Source: Azospirillum sp. B21 (GTDB lineage: Bacteria; Pseudomonadota; Alphaproteobacteria; Azospirillales; Azospirillaceae). From it: a stretch of DNA of 64,000 bases. The stretch's first letter is position 1. Each line of letters begins with the position of its first letter. The translations under genes and the position numbers were made by a program. Below, in pieces: positions 10,758 to 20,256 of the stretch. The notes beneath the pieces were generated by a model. The model had not been told where the DNA came from and ran no database searches. It saw only the letters and a program-made list of their open reading frames with translations. The stretch is taken from positions 173,245-237,244 of the forward strand of contig NZ_VTTO01000011.1 of NCBI RefSeq assembly GCF_008364825.1, read 5' to 3'.

Positions 10758-12851
10758 ATGACTCATGACAACGAGGCGGATGCCCAAACCCGCCAAGCGA
10801 TAGACCGGGAGAATCCCGCCCATGTCGCCGCCTTCGAGGGCTTCGACGGGCGGGCGGTGTTTGCCATCGCCGTGGCCTTTTCCGTGTTCCAGATCTGGAC
10901 CGCCGCTTTCAATCCGCTGTCAACCGTGGTGGTGCGGTCGGTCCATGTCGGATTTCTGGTCCTGATGACCTTCACCCTGTTCGGCGCGCGCAGGGTCGGC
11001 ACGCGCCGGCGGGTGCCCTGGTACGACTGGCTGCTGGGCCTCACCGGGTTCGCCATCGGCCTGTACCATTACGTCTTCGAGGTCGAACTGATCCAGCGGT
11101 CCGGCGACCCGAACGCGATCGACATCGCCGTCGGCGCCGTCGCGGTCGCCCTGGTTTTCGAGGCGGCGCGGCGCATCATGGGGCTGGCGCTGCCGATCCT
11201 GTGCGGCGTGTTCATCCCCTACGCCCTGTTCGGACGGGAACTGCCCTTCGGGATGGCCCATCGCGGCTACGACTTCGATCAGGTGATCGACACGCTGTTC
11301 CTGTCGACGGAGGGCATCTACGGCACGCCGACCTTCGTGTCCGCCACCTACATCTTCCTGTTCATCCTGTTCGGCGCCTTCCTGGAGCGGGCCGGGATGA
11401 TCAAGCTGTTCAACGATGTCTCACTCGGCCTCGTCGGCCATTCGAAGGGTGGTCCGGCCAAGGTGGCGGTCTTCTCGTCAGGCTTCATGGGGACGATCAA
11501 CGGGTCGGGCGTCGCCAACGTATTGACCACCGGGCAGTTCACCATCCCACTGATGACCCGCTTCGGCTATCGCCCCGCCTTCGCCGGCGCGGTGGAGGCA
11601 ACGGCCAGCATGGGCGGCCAGCTGATGCCGCCGGTGATGGGCGCCGCCGCCTTCATCATGGCGGAAACCATCGGCGTGCCGTACAGCGACGTCGCCATCG
11701 CCGCCGCCATTCCGGCCATCCTCTATTTCGGCAGCGCCTTCTGGATGGTCCATCTGGAGGCGGGCAAGCGCAATCTGGTCGGTCTGCCGAAGGAGGAGTG
11801 CCCCAGCGCGCTGCTCGCCCTGCGGGACGGCTGGTACCTGATCCTGCCGCTGGTTGCCTTGGTCTATCTGCTGTTCTCCGGCTTCACGCCGCTCTTCGCC
11901 GGCGTGATCGGCATCGCCGCCACCATTGCCCTGATCCTGGGCATGAGCCTGGTCACCTCCATCGGCCCGACCGTGCTGCGCGCCGGATTCTGGGTGCTGC
12001 TGGGTCTGGTCGCCGCCGGTCTGTGGCGGACGGGACTGCGGACGGAACATCTGGCCTTCGCCATGGTCGGCTTGCTGGTCGTCCCCTGCCTGATGCTCAG
12101 GGGCGGGCGCGAGACGCTGCGACTGGTGGTGAATGCCACCGCCGACGGTGCGAAGAACGCCATCGGCGTCGGCATTGCCTGTGCGCTGGTCGGGGTTCTG
12201 ATCGGCATGATGACGTTGACCGGCCTTGCCTCCAGCTTCGCCACCACCATCGTCAACCTGTCGGGCGGCAGCCTGCTGGCGGCGCTGGTGCTGACGATGG
12301 TGACCTGCATCGTGCTGGGGACGGGGCTTCCGACCACGGCCAACTACATCATCACCGCATCGATCGCGGCCCCTGCGCTGCTGACCATGGGCGTGCCGCT
12401 GATCGTCAGCCACATGTTCGTCTTCTATTTCGGCATCATGGCCGACCTGACCCCGCCGGTCGCGCTGGCGGCGCTCGCCGCCTCCTCGATCGCGCGGGTC
12501 GGGCACATGAAGATCGGCTTCATCGCCACGCGCATCGCGATGGCCGGCTATGTCGTTCCCTTCATGGCGGTGTATGATCCGGCGCTGCTCCTGCAGAGCG
12601 AGAACTGGATCGCCGTGGCCTACATCGTCTTCAAGGCCTGCGTCGCCATCGCATTGTGGGGAGCCGCCACCATCGGTTTCTTCTGGACCACCCTGCCGAT
12701 CGCGGCCCGCATCTTTGCCGCGGCAACCGCCTTCCTGTTCGTCGTGGCATTGCCGATCACCGATGAGATCGCCTTTGTGCTGGCCGGTCTGTTCCTGCTG
12801 TGGCAGTACCGCCGCCGGCGCAGTGTCCCGGCGGCTGCTCCCGCCTTGTGA
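10758..12851 (+). CDS. TRAP transporter fused 4TM/12TM permease
   Basis: A 697-residue polytopic membrane protein with many hydrophobic segments. It combines the small (DctQ-like) N-terminal part with the large DctM-like part, as is usual for partners of TAXI binding proteins. The DctM-type motif region GTINGSGVANVLTTGQFTIPLM, a GTGLPTTANYI stretch and FGIMADLTPPVALAA are characteristic. It uses an ion gradient to import the substrate bound by the upstream protein. A GTG-started DUF1850 gene follows 1 nt after its stop, so the three genes form an operon. Confidence 0.93.
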   Translation: MTHDNEADAQTRQAIDRENPAHVAAFEGFDGRAVFAIAVAFSVFQIWTAAFNPLSTVVVRSVHVGFLVLMTFTLFGARRVGTRRRVPWYDWLLGLTGFAIGLYHYVFEVELIQRSGDPNAIDIAVGAVAVALVFEAARRIMGLALPILCGVFIPYALFGRELPFGMAHRGYDFDQVIDTLFLSTEGIYGTPTFVSATYIFLFILFGAFLERAGMIKLFNDVSLGLVGHSKGGPAKVAVFSSGFMGTINGSGVANVLTTGQFTIPLMTRFGYRPAFAGAVEATASMGGQLMPPVMGAAAFIMAETIGVPYSDVAIAAAIPAILYFGSAFWMVHLEAGKRNLVGLPKEECPSALLALRDGWYLILPLVALVYLLFSGFTPLFAGVIGIAATIALILGMSLVTSIGPTVLRAGFWVLLGLVAAGLWRTGLRTEHLAFAMVGLLVVPCLMLRGGRETLRLVVNATADGAKNAIGVGIACALVGVLIGMMTLTGLASSFATTIVNLSGGSLLAALVLTMVTCIVLGTGLPTTANYIITASIAAPALLTMGVPLIVSHMFVFYFGIMADLTPPVALAALAASSIARVGHMKIGFIATRIAMAGYVVPFMAVYDPALLLQSENWIAVAYIVFKACVAIALWGAATIGFFWTTLPIAARIFAAATAFLFVVALPITDEIAFVLAGLFLLWQYRRRRSVPAAAPAL

Positions 12852-12852
12852 G

Positions 12853-13230
12853 GTGGCCGGTCTCTGCCTGTTCGCCCTCGGCGGCGCGCTCCTCGCGTCG
12901 CTGCCGGGGACGGATTTCACCCTGTCCTGGACCCATTCCGTCGAGAAGACCGAATGGCGCGAACGCTGGTCGGTGGACTCCGGCCGCCTGCGCCCGGTGG
13001 AGGCCCGCATCCGAGGGACCGGCGCCGGAATGGAACCGGGACCGGACGCTCGGCTGACCGGCGACGGCTGGCTGGCGTGGGTGCCCGGCCTGCCGCCGCA
13101 GGAGAGCGTCGCGCTGGCGGCCTCCGGCTTCACCGGCGAGCACCGGCTGTGCGCGGGTGCCGATTGCCGGTCGCTGTCGGGCTGGACCGGGGTTGCGGAT
13201 CAAGCGGTGGTGATGCGGGCCTGCCGGTGA
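12853..13230 (+). CDS. DUF1850 protein, TRAP-associated
   Basis: About 125 residues beginning at GTG 12853, one base after the permease TGA. A hydrophobic start (AGLCLFALGGALLASLPG) probably acts as a signal or membrane anchor, and the conserved DUF1850 motif FTLSWTHSVEKTEWRE follows. DUF1850 genes commonly accompany TAXI-TRAP systems, but their role is unknown; an accessory or assembly function is the natural inference. There is no ATG near the start, so the GTG call rests on position and on where family similarity begins. Confidence 0.75.
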   Translation: MAGLCLFALGGALLASLPGTDFTLSWTHSVEKTEWRERWSVDSGRLRPVEARIRGTGAGMEPGPDARLTGDGWLAWVPGLPPQESVALAASGFTGEHRLCAGADCRSLSGWTGVADQAVVMRACR

Positions 13231-13343
13231 TGCGTTCCTGCGTCAGTCCGCGAAAGTTGGTATGGTAGTGTCCCTTCCGGCTTGGCTTACGTTCCGTCAG
13301 TCCTCATACTCCCGGTCCTTTCGTCAGCCTACCGTTCGGACCG

Positions 13344-14819
13344 ATGACCGACTCCTCCCCCTCCCGCCGCCCATCACTTTTTCCAGCCATCTTCGCCGTG
13401 GCGCTGGCCGCCGGCGGCCTGTTGCTGGGCACGCATGGTGCCCTGGCGGCGGAGGTTGCCCATGGCGGAGCACCTCATCTGGACGGTCGGATGCTGAGTG
13501 CCGTGTGGGTGGTGCCGTTCGCCGGCATCCTGCTGTCGATCGCGCTGTTTCCGCTGCTGGCGCCGGTGATGTGGCACCATCATTTCGGCAAGATTTCGGC
13601 CATATGGGCTCTCGCCTTCCTGCTGCCCTTCGCCGCGACCTTTGGGCCGGAACTGGCGACCTACGAACTGCTGCATACGGTCCTGCTCGAATATATCCCG
13701 TTCATCGTTCTCCTGACCGCGCTGTTCACGGTGGCGGGCGGCGTGCGGGTGACCGGATCGCTGGTCGGGACACCGCTGGCCAACACGGTCGGGCTGGCGC
13801 TCGGCACCGTTCTGGCGAGCCTGATGGGTACGACCGGCGCCTCGATGCTGCTGATCCGCCCGATGCTGCGTGCGAACGAACACCGGCGCGATAAGGTTCA
13901 CACGATGGTGTTCTTCATCTTCCTGGTGTCGAATGTCGGTGGATCGCTGACCCCGCTGGGCGACCCGCCGCTGTTCCTGAGCTTCCTGAAGGGCGTCGAT
14001 TTCTTCTGGCCGACGGTGCACCTGTTTGCGCCGATGGCCTTCCTGTCGGTCCTGCTGCTGCTGATCTATTTCGTTCTCGACGTCTTTCTGCACACCCGCG
14101 ATCCCGGCAAGCACCCGCTGATCGAAGGCGTGCACGAGCGGGAACCTATCCGCATCGAAGGATCGGTCAACCTGCTGCTGCTGGTGGCGATCGTCGGCGC
14201 GGTGCTGCTCAGCGGCGTCTGGCATCCGGGGACCGGCGTCACGCTGTACCATGTGACGGTGCCGCTGGAGAGCATCGTGTCGAATCTGCTGCTGCTGGGC
14301 ATCACCGGCCTGTCGCTGGCCCTGACCAGTAAGCAGAGCCGCCGCATGAACGGCTTCACCTGGGGACCGATCCTGGAGGTGGCGAAGCTGTTCGCCGCGA
14401 TCTTCCTCACCATCATCCCGGCCATCGCCATCCTGAAGGCCGGTACCGACGGCGCGCTGGGCGCCATCATCTCCGCGGTGAACGAGGGTGGGAAGCCGAA
14501 CCCGGCCGCCTATTTCTGGGCCACCGGCATTCTGTCCAGCTTCCTCGACAACGCGCCGACCTACCTGATTTTCTTCAACACGGCCGGGGGCGATGCGAAG
14601 GTTCTGATGACGGACCTTTCGTTGACGCTGACAGCGATTTCCGCCGGCGCGGTGTTCATGGGCGCCAACAGCTACATCGGCAACGCCCCCAACTTCATGG
14701 TCAAGGCCATCGCGGAGGAGCGCGGCGTCGCCATGCCCAGCTTCTTCGGCTATATGGCCTGGTCCTTCGGCATCCTGGTGCCGCTGCTGGGCCTGACCAC
14801 GCTGGTGTTCTTCGTCTGA
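13344..14819 (+). CDS. Sodium:proton antiporter / ion transporter superfamily protein
   Basis: A 491-residue polytopic protein with 11 or more hydrophobic segments, resembling NhaD/ArsB-like members of the ion transporter superfamily. Notable loops are MGTTGASMLLIRPML, SNVGGSLTPLGDPPLF and, in the second half, SSFLDNAPTYLIF and MGANSYIGNAPNFMVKAIAEE. These GDPP and NAP elements mark the two inverted repeats typical of the fold. It probably exchanges Na+ for H+ or moves an organic anion. Upstream (13231-13343) is its presumed promoter; no strong ribosome site precedes ATG 13344. Confidence 0.85.
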   Translation: MTDSSPSRRPSLFPAIFAVALAAGGLLLGTHGALAAEVAHGGAPHLDGRMLSAVWVVPFAGILLSIALFPLLAPVMWHHHFGKISAIWALAFLLPFAATFGPELATYELLHTVLLEYIPFIVLLTALFTVAGGVRVTGSLVGTPLANTVGLALGTVLASLMGTTGASMLLIRPMLRANEHRRDKVHTMVFFIFLVSNVGGSLTPLGDPPLFLSFLKGVDFFWPTVHLFAPMAFLSVLLLLIYFVLDVFLHTRDPGKHPLIEGVHEREPIRIEGSVNLLLLVAIVGAVLLSGVWHPGTGVTLYHVTVPLESIVSNLLLLGITGLSLALTSKQSRRMNGFTWGPILEVAKLFAAIFLTIIPAIAILKAGTDGALGAIISAVNEGGKPNPAAYFWATGILSSFLDNAPTYLIFFNTAGGDAKVLMTDLSLTLTAISAGAVFMGANSYIGNAPNFMVKAIAEERGVAMPSFFGYMAWSFGILVPLLGLTTLVFFV

Positions 14820-14831
14820 CGCCGGTGTCTT

Positions 14832-16847
14832 TCACAAGCCGAAAGGATAGGTGTCGGGCACGTCCGGACGGGCGTGCTCCGGCCCCAGCGGGGTGACGGC
14901 GCTCGTCTCATCGAACCAGACCCAGGCGTCGAACTGGCCGGGCAGGGTGGCTTCCGAATAGTGGCTCCACAGTTCCGTCTCGGGCCGGTAGATGACGCCG
15001 ATGAAGCGTTCCAGCCGTGGTGTCAGCAGGGCACGCCGCACCGCACCATTCCGTTCCGCCTGAAGGTCGAGCAGGAATCGCGGCACTCCCGCGTCGTGGC
15101 AAAGCCGTTCATAGCTGTCGCTGCGCGACGGACGCACCCGCTTCACCTCCATGGCGCCGTTCCAGTCGGTGGCCGCGGCCACAGTTCCGCTATGGGTGCC
15201 GAAGCCGATCAGCGCAGCCTCCGCGCCAAAGCGTTCGCGGCAAAGCTGGCCGATGTTCAGTTCGTCGCGGGTGATGCCCATGTCGGTCTGGCGGGCATCG
15301 CCGATGTGGGAATTGTGGGCCCAGACCACCGCCTTCGCGTCCGGCCCCTTGGCCTCCAGCAGGTTGGCGAGCGTTTCGAACATATGGGTGTCGCGCAGGT
15401 TCCAGCTGTCCGCCCCGCCGTAATACATGATGCGGTAATAGCGCTCGGCCGAAGCGATCAGGCGGGCGTTCTGGGCGGCGTCGAGGAAGCGGTCGCCGTC
15501 CTCCCCCGCATACTCCAGCCGCTTTTCCAGCAAGGCTCGGCACTGCTCGATCACCGCCGCCTCGCATTTGCGGAAGCCGCCGGAGAGCGCCGCGCGGCCA
15601 TAGGTGGCGGGATCGCGCTGCCAGGGCGTCAGGCAGCCGTAGCGCTCGCGCGCCGCCGACGCCGCCTCCGGATCGACGCGGTCGAGATAGTCCAGCACCG
15701 CGGCGATCGAACCGCCCATGTTGTACATGTCCAGCCCATAGAATCCGGTGCGATGCTCCGGCGGCTGGCTTCGGTTGTGGTCGTGCAGCCAATCGAGGAA
15801 GGCGGCAACATCGGTGTTCCGCCACATCCAACTGGGAAAGCGCTGGAAGGGCGCCTCCTCCGCCCGGCCGCCGGGGCGGTGGCGGACATAGCGGTCGATC
15901 ACGGCGGCGTCCGGCCAGTCGGCCTCCACCGCGACGATGGTGAAGCCGTGTCGCTCGATCAGTCTCTTCGTGATGGCGGCGCGGGCGCGGTAGAACTCCG
16001 AGGTTCCGTGGCTCGCCTCGCCTAACAGCACGACGCGGCGGTCGCCCCAACGGTCGAACAACCGGCCGAAATCGAGGCTGTCGAGATCCGGCAGGGGTTC
16101 GGCGGCATCGGCAATCATCTCCGGCAGGGTGGCGGGCGGCTCTCCCGGCTGTCGTCCCGGACTATGGTTGCTGGCCGACCGCGTGCCGTCCTCCGCCCAG
16201 CCCTGGGCGCCGATCAGCGGAACGAAGGACACGCGGTCCCGCTCCTCCCGCTCGAACTCGGTCTCACCGTGGCGGACGACCTTCACCAACGTCTGGTCAC
16301 GGCGGGCGCCGACCGGGATCACCATCCGCCCGCCGATGGCGAGCTGGTCCATCAGCGCCTTCGGCACCTCCGGCCCGCCGGCCGACACCAGGATGACGTC
16401 GAAGGGCGCTTCCTCCGGCCAGCCTTCCGTCCCGTCGCCGGTGCGCACCGTCACGTCGCCGAACCCCAGATCCTGCAGCCGGCGCCGTGCCGACTGGGCC
16501 AGGCTGGGATGCCGTTCCACCGCGAAGACGCGGCCCCGGCCCTGGCGGGCGATGTGGCCCAGCAGCGCCGCGACATAGCCGGAGCCGGCCCCGACCTCCA
16601 GCACCCTGTCGTCTGCGCCGACCTCCGCCGCCTCGATCATCGCGGCGACGACGCTGGGCTGCGAGATCGTCTGCTCCTCCCCGATGGGCAGGGGCGAATC
16701 CTCATAGGCGAACTCGACCATCTCGGGCGCGACGAAATGCTCACGCGGGACGGCGCGCATGGCGTTGAGGACGGGTTCGGCGCGGATGCCGCGGCGGGCG
16801 ATCTGGGTGTCGACCATCCGCTGGCGCTGGCGATTGACATTGGCCAC
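14832..16847 (-). CDS. Protein-L-isoaspartate O-methyltransferase / erythromycin esterase fusion
   Basis: A 671-residue two-domain protein beginning at GTG 16847 with a GGGGAGA ribosome site. Residues 1-215 are a PCMT-type methyltransferase: QTISQP (59-64) and the SAM-binding VLEVGAGSGY (82-91). After a Ser/Pro-rich linker (about 220-245) comes an erythromycin-esterase-like domain with GEASHGTSEF (276-285), VAVEADWPD and VVWAHNSHIGDAR, which carry the His and Glu residues of that family. The first domain repairs isoaspartyl residues; the second is usually a hydrolase of unknown natural substrate, and macrolide inactivation is only one activity. A perfect Fnr/NNR-like box lies 251 nt upstream. 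Confidence 0.88.
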   Translation of the reverse strand: MANVNRQRQRMVDTQIARRGIRAEPVLNAMRAVPREHFVAPEMVEFAYEDSPLPIGEEQTISQPSVVAAMIEAAEVGADDRVLEVGAGSGYVAALLGHIARQGRGRVFAVERHPSLAQSARRRLQDLGFGDVTVRTGDGTEGWPEEAPFDVILVSAGGPEVPKALMDQLAIGGRMVIPVGARRDQTLVKVVRHGETEFEREERDRVSFVPLIGAQGWAEDGTRSASNHSPGRQPGEPPATLPEMIADAAEPLPDLDSLDFGRLFDRWGDRRVVLLGEASHGTSEFYRARAAITKRLIERHGFTIVAVEADWPDAAVIDRYVRHRPGGRAEEAPFQRFPSWMWRNTDVAAFLDWLHDHNRSQPPEHRTGFYGLDMYNMGGSIAAVLDYLDRVDPEAASAARERYGCLTPWQRDPATYGRAALSGGFRKCEAAVIEQCRALLEKRLEYAGEDGDRFLDAAQNARLIASAERYYRIMYYGGADSWNLRDTHMFETLANLLEAKGPDAKAVVWAHNSHIGDARQTDMGITRDELNIGQLCRERFGAEAALIGFGTHSGTVAAATDWNGAMEVKRVRPSRSDSYERLCHDAGVPRFLLDLQAERNGAVRRALLTPRLERFIGVIYRPETELWSHYSEATLPGQFDAWVWFDETSAVTPLGPEHARPDVPDTYPFGL

Positions 16848-17097
16848 GGTCTTCTCCCCGGGGCAGGAATAAGGCGATCAGTTGTCGGCGATCGGCTGCT
16901 TGATGGCCCAACAGGTTGCGGGCGGCGGCGTTCCATCTCCGCACCGGCCCGAACCGGAGAAGGTGCAACAAAAAATGCACCCGGTGGCCGATGCCGCCGG
17001 GCGCGAAGTCACAGTACGAAAGAGGATCATCAGCAGTGATGATGCAATCGGGAGATCGATTGTGCCGGCACCCTCGCATGGGATACGGGGGTGTCCC

Positions 17098-17111
17098 TTG
17101 ACCACGGTCAA
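17098..17111. promoter_or_regulatory. Perfect Fnr/NNR-type palindrome upstream of the PCMT-esterase fusion
   Basis: TTGACCACGGTCAA is a TTGAC-N4-GTCAA palindrome identical in its ten fixed bases to the boxes at nor (25969) and nirK (31509). It lies in the 286-nt gap between the RND pump stop (17134) and the fusion-gene start (16847). If active, it would drive the leftward fusion gene from a start site near 17063 with a long leader. Confidence 0.5.
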
Positions 17112-17133
17112 GCTTGAGCGAGAGAGTTGGTTA

Positions 17134-20100
17134 TCAATCCCCCAGCGCCGGATTCGGCAGCGCGCCGTTCACCCCGTTGTCCTCCACCTCTTCCACCTCC
17201 GGCCGAGGCACGCGGAACCAGGCGGCGTAGAGCGCCGGCAGGAAGAAGATCGTCAGCACGGTGGCGCCCGCCAGACCACCCATGATGGCGACCGCCATCG
17301 GACCCCAGAAGACGCTGTGCGTCAGCGGGATCATGGCGAGGATCGCGGCGGCGGCGGTGAGCGCAATGGGGCGGGCGCGGCGCACCGTCGCCTCCACGAT
17401 GCTGTCCCAGCGCGACCGGCCGCCGCGGATGTCCTGCTCGATCTGGTCGACCAGGATGACCGAGTTGCGCATGATGATCCCGGCCAGCGCGATGACGCCC
17501 AGCATGGCGACGAAGCCGAAGGGCAGGTTGAACAGCAGAAGCGAGGCGGTGACGCCGATCAGCCCCAGCGGTGCCGTCAGCAGGACCATGAACACGCGCG
17601 AGAAGCTCTGCAGCTGCAGCATCAGCGTGGTCACCATGATCAGCAGCATCAGCGGCATCATGGCGTTGATCGAGTCCTGGCCCTTGGCGCTTTCCTCGAT
17701 GGCGCCGCCCATGGTGATGGCGTAGCCGTCGGGCAGGGTGGCGCGGAGCGCGTTCAGCTGACCGTTCAACTGGGTGCTGACCACCGGGGCCTGCAGGCCG
17801 CCGGTCACGTCGCCCTTGATCGTCATCGTCGTCTCGCGGCCCCGGCGCCACAGGACCGGTTCCTCCAGTTCGTAGCGGACGGCGGCGACTTGGCTCAAGG
17901 GCACGGTGGTGCCGCGGCTGGTGCGGATGTTCAACTCGCCAAGGCGCGACAGATCCGCCCGTTCCTCCGGCGTGGTGCGCAGCAGGACGCCGATCAGCTC
18001 CGTCCCCTCGCGGTACTGCGTGACCGACATGCCGTTCAGCAGCAGTTGCAGGGCATTGGACAGGTCCTGCTTCGACACGCCCAGCGCGCGGGCCTTGGCG
18101 GTGTCCACCTCCAGCCGGACGCGCTTGGACAGCTCGTCCCAGTCCAGATGGACGTTCGCGGTGTTGGGGTGGGCGCGCATGGTGTCGCGCACCTGATAGG
18201 CGATCTTGCGGATGGTTGCCGGGTCGTCGCCGGTGACGCGGAACTGCACCGGATAGCCGACCGGCGGGCCGTTCTCCAGCCGGCTGATGCGGACGCGGGC
18301 GGCGGGAAAGTCGGATTCCAGCGTCGGCTCCAGCCGCTGCATGAAATGCTCGCGCTCCTCCAGCCCCTTGGTCATGACCATGAATTGGGCGAAGTTGGCG
18401 GTCTCCAGCTGCTGGTCGAGCGGCAGGTAGAAGCGCGGGGAGCCGCCGCCGGTGTAGGCGACCCAGTAATCGACGTCCGGATCCTTGGCCAGCACCGCTT
18501 CCATCCGCTTCACCTCGGCGGCGGTCGCCTCGAACGACGAGCCTTCGGCAAGGCGGATGTCGATCAGCAGTTCCGGCCGGCTGGCGGACGGGAAGAACTG
18601 CTGCTGCACATGGCCGAAGCCGACCAGCGCGGTGACGAAGGCCGCCACCGTCACGCCGATGGTGAGCCAGCGCGCGCGGACGCAGGCCTCGATCATCCGG
18701 CGCAGGATGCGGTAGGTCCGCGTGTCGTAGATGTCCAGCTCGTGCCCGTCCGGCACCACATGCTTGGGCTTGGGCAGCAGGAGCCAGCCGAGATAGGGGG
18801 TGAAGATCACCGCCACCACCCAGGACAGCATCAGCGACAGCGCCACCACCCAGAAGATGGAGTTGGTGTATTCGCCGGCCGCCGACGCCGCGAATCCGAC
18901 CGGGACGAAGCCCGCCGCCGTGACGACGGTGCCGCTCAGCATCGGGAAGGCGGTTGAGGTGTAGGCGAAGGCCCCGGCCTTCAGCCGGTCCCATCCCTGT
19001 TCCATCTTCACCACCATCATCTCAACCGCGATGATGGCGTCGTCCACCAGCAGGCCGAGCGCGATGATGAGGGCGCCCAGCGAGATCCGCTGCAAATCGA
19101 TGTGCAGGATCTGCATCGCCACCAGCGTCATCGCCAGCACCAGCGGCACGGCCAGCGCCACGACGATGCCGGTGCGCCAGCCCAGGCTGACGAGGCTGAC
19201 CAGGATGACGATGCCCAGCGCCTCCGCCAGCGACTTCATGAACTCGCCGACCGAGTTTTCGACCACCGTCGGCTGGTCGGCGATCTGCGCCACCTCCAGC
19301 CCGACCGGAAGCTCCGCCTTGATCTTCTCCATCGCGGCGTCGAGCTTCTCGCCCAGCTTCAGCACGTTGCCGCCCTTCGCCATGACGACGCCGAGCCCGA
19401 TGGCGTCGCGCCCTTTGTAGCGCAGGGTGTAGCGCCGCGGCTCGACATAGCCGCGCTTGACCTCCGCCACGTCGCCGATGGTCAGCAGCCGGCCGCCGCT
19501 CTCCACCGGGATCGCGCGCACCGCAGCGGCGGTGTCGAGCCCGAGATCGAGGCGGACATAGACCCGCTGCGATCCGGTATCGACATCCCCCGAGGCCACG
19601 ATGGCGTTCTCGCGCTGGAGCGCCTGGATCACCGATTCCACCGGCAGGCCGAAGCTGGCGAGCCGCTGGCTGGAGATCTCGACATAGACGCGCTCCTCCT
19701 GCGGGGCGATCAGATCGATCTTCTCGACGCCCGGCAGCTTCAGCAGGCGGGCACGCGCCTGCTCCGCCACCTTCTTCAGCTGGGCCGGCGTGAAATCCTC
19801 GCCCATGAAGCCATAGATGGCGGAATAGACGTCGCCGAACTCGTCGTTGAAGAAGGGACCGACCACGCCGTCGGGCAGCGTATAGGTGATGTCACCGATC
19901 TTCTTGCGGACCTGATACCACAGGTCGGACACCATCTTCGGCGGGGTGTAGTCCTTCAGCTGGACGAAGACCACCGATTCGCCGGGCTTGGAGTAGCTGC
20001 GGGAGACGTCGTAATAAGGCACCTCCTCCAGCTTCTTCTCGATGCGGTCGGTGACGAACTGCTCCACCTCGCGCGCGGTGGCGCCGGGCCATTGGGTGCG

Positions 20101-20256
20101 GACCACCATCACCTTGAAGGTGAAGGACGGATCCTCCGCCCGGCCCAAATTCATGTAGGCGAGCGCGCCGGCCAGCACGCTGGCGAGCATCATGAACAGC
20201 ACGAGCGTGCGGTGCGCCAGCGCCCAGGCCGACAGGTTCATGCGGGAGTGATTCAT
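17134..20256 (-). CDS. RND efflux transporter, HAE1/AcrB-like inner membrane pump
   Basis: A 1040-residue RND permease, the normal length for the family. The first transmembrane helix (LVLFMMLASVLAGALAYMNLG) is near the N-terminus. The essential TM4 aspartates appear in LGLLVDDAIIAVEMM, and the second repeat shows GVIALAGIIMRNSVILVDQIEQD. ATG 20256 overlaps the adaptor gene stop by 4 nt, so the two are translationally coupled. It should export hydrophobic or amphiphilic compounds by proton motive force together with the adaptor and an outer-membrane channel that is not encoded here. The divergent TetR gene is the likely regulator. Confidence 0.93.
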   Translation of the reverse strand: MNHSRMNLSAWALAHRTLVLFMMLASVLAGALAYMNLGRAEDPSFTFKVMVVRTQWPGATAREVEQFVTDRIEKKLEEVPYYDVSRSYSKPGESVVFVQLKDYTPPKMVSDLWYQVRKKIGDITYTLPDGVVGPFFNDEFGDVYSAIYGFMGEDFTPAQLKKVAEQARARLLKLPGVEKIDLIAPQEERVYVEISSQRLASFGLPVESVIQALQRENAIVASGDVDTGSQRVYVRLDLGLDTAAAVRAIPVESGGRLLTIGDVAEVKRGYVEPRRYTLRYKGRDAIGLGVVMAKGGNVLKLGEKLDAAMEKIKAELPVGLEVAQIADQPTVVENSVGEFMKSLAEALGIVILVSLVSLGWRTGIVVALAVPLVLAMTLVAMQILHIDLQRISLGALIIALGLLVDDAIIAVEMMVVKMEQGWDRLKAGAFAYTSTAFPMLSGTVVTAAGFVPVGFAASAAGEYTNSIFWVVALSLMLSWVVAVIFTPYLGWLLLPKPKHVVPDGHELDIYDTRTYRILRRMIEACVRARWLTIGVTVAAFVTALVGFGHVQQQFFPSASRPELLIDIRLAEGSSFEATAAEVKRMEAVLAKDPDVDYWVAYTGGGSPRFYLPLDQQLETANFAQFMVMTKGLEEREHFMQRLEPTLESDFPAARVRISRLENGPPVGYPVQFRVTGDDPATIRKIAYQVRDTMRAHPNTANVHLDWDELSKRVRLEVDTAKARALGVSKQDLSNALQLLLNGMSVTQYREGTELIGVLLRTTPEERADLSRLGELNIRTSRGTTVPLSQVAAVRYELEEPVLWRRGRETTMTIKGDVTGGLQAPVVSTQLNGQLNALRATLPDGYAITMGGAIEESAKGQDSINAMMPLMLLIMVTTLMLQLQSFSRVFMVLLTAPLGLIGVTASLLLFNLPFGFVAMLGVIALAGIIMRNSVILVDQIEQDIRGGRSRWDSIVEATVRRARPIALTAAAAILAMIPLTHSVFWGPMAVAIMGGLAGATVLTIFFLPALYAAWFRVPRPEVEEVEDNGVNGALPNPALGD

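Noticed and set aside
11478..13133. 551-residue open frame on the minus strand opposite the TRAP permease and DUF1850 genes
   Set aside because: The composition is low-complexity (many Gly, Gln, Arg, His) as expected from reading antisense to membrane-protein codons; the plus strand genes have clear families.
16741..17111. Short minus-strand frames in the gap upstream of the PCMT-esterase gene
   Set aside because: They run into the start of the methyltransferase gene in another frame and lack ribosome sites and conserved-looking sequence.
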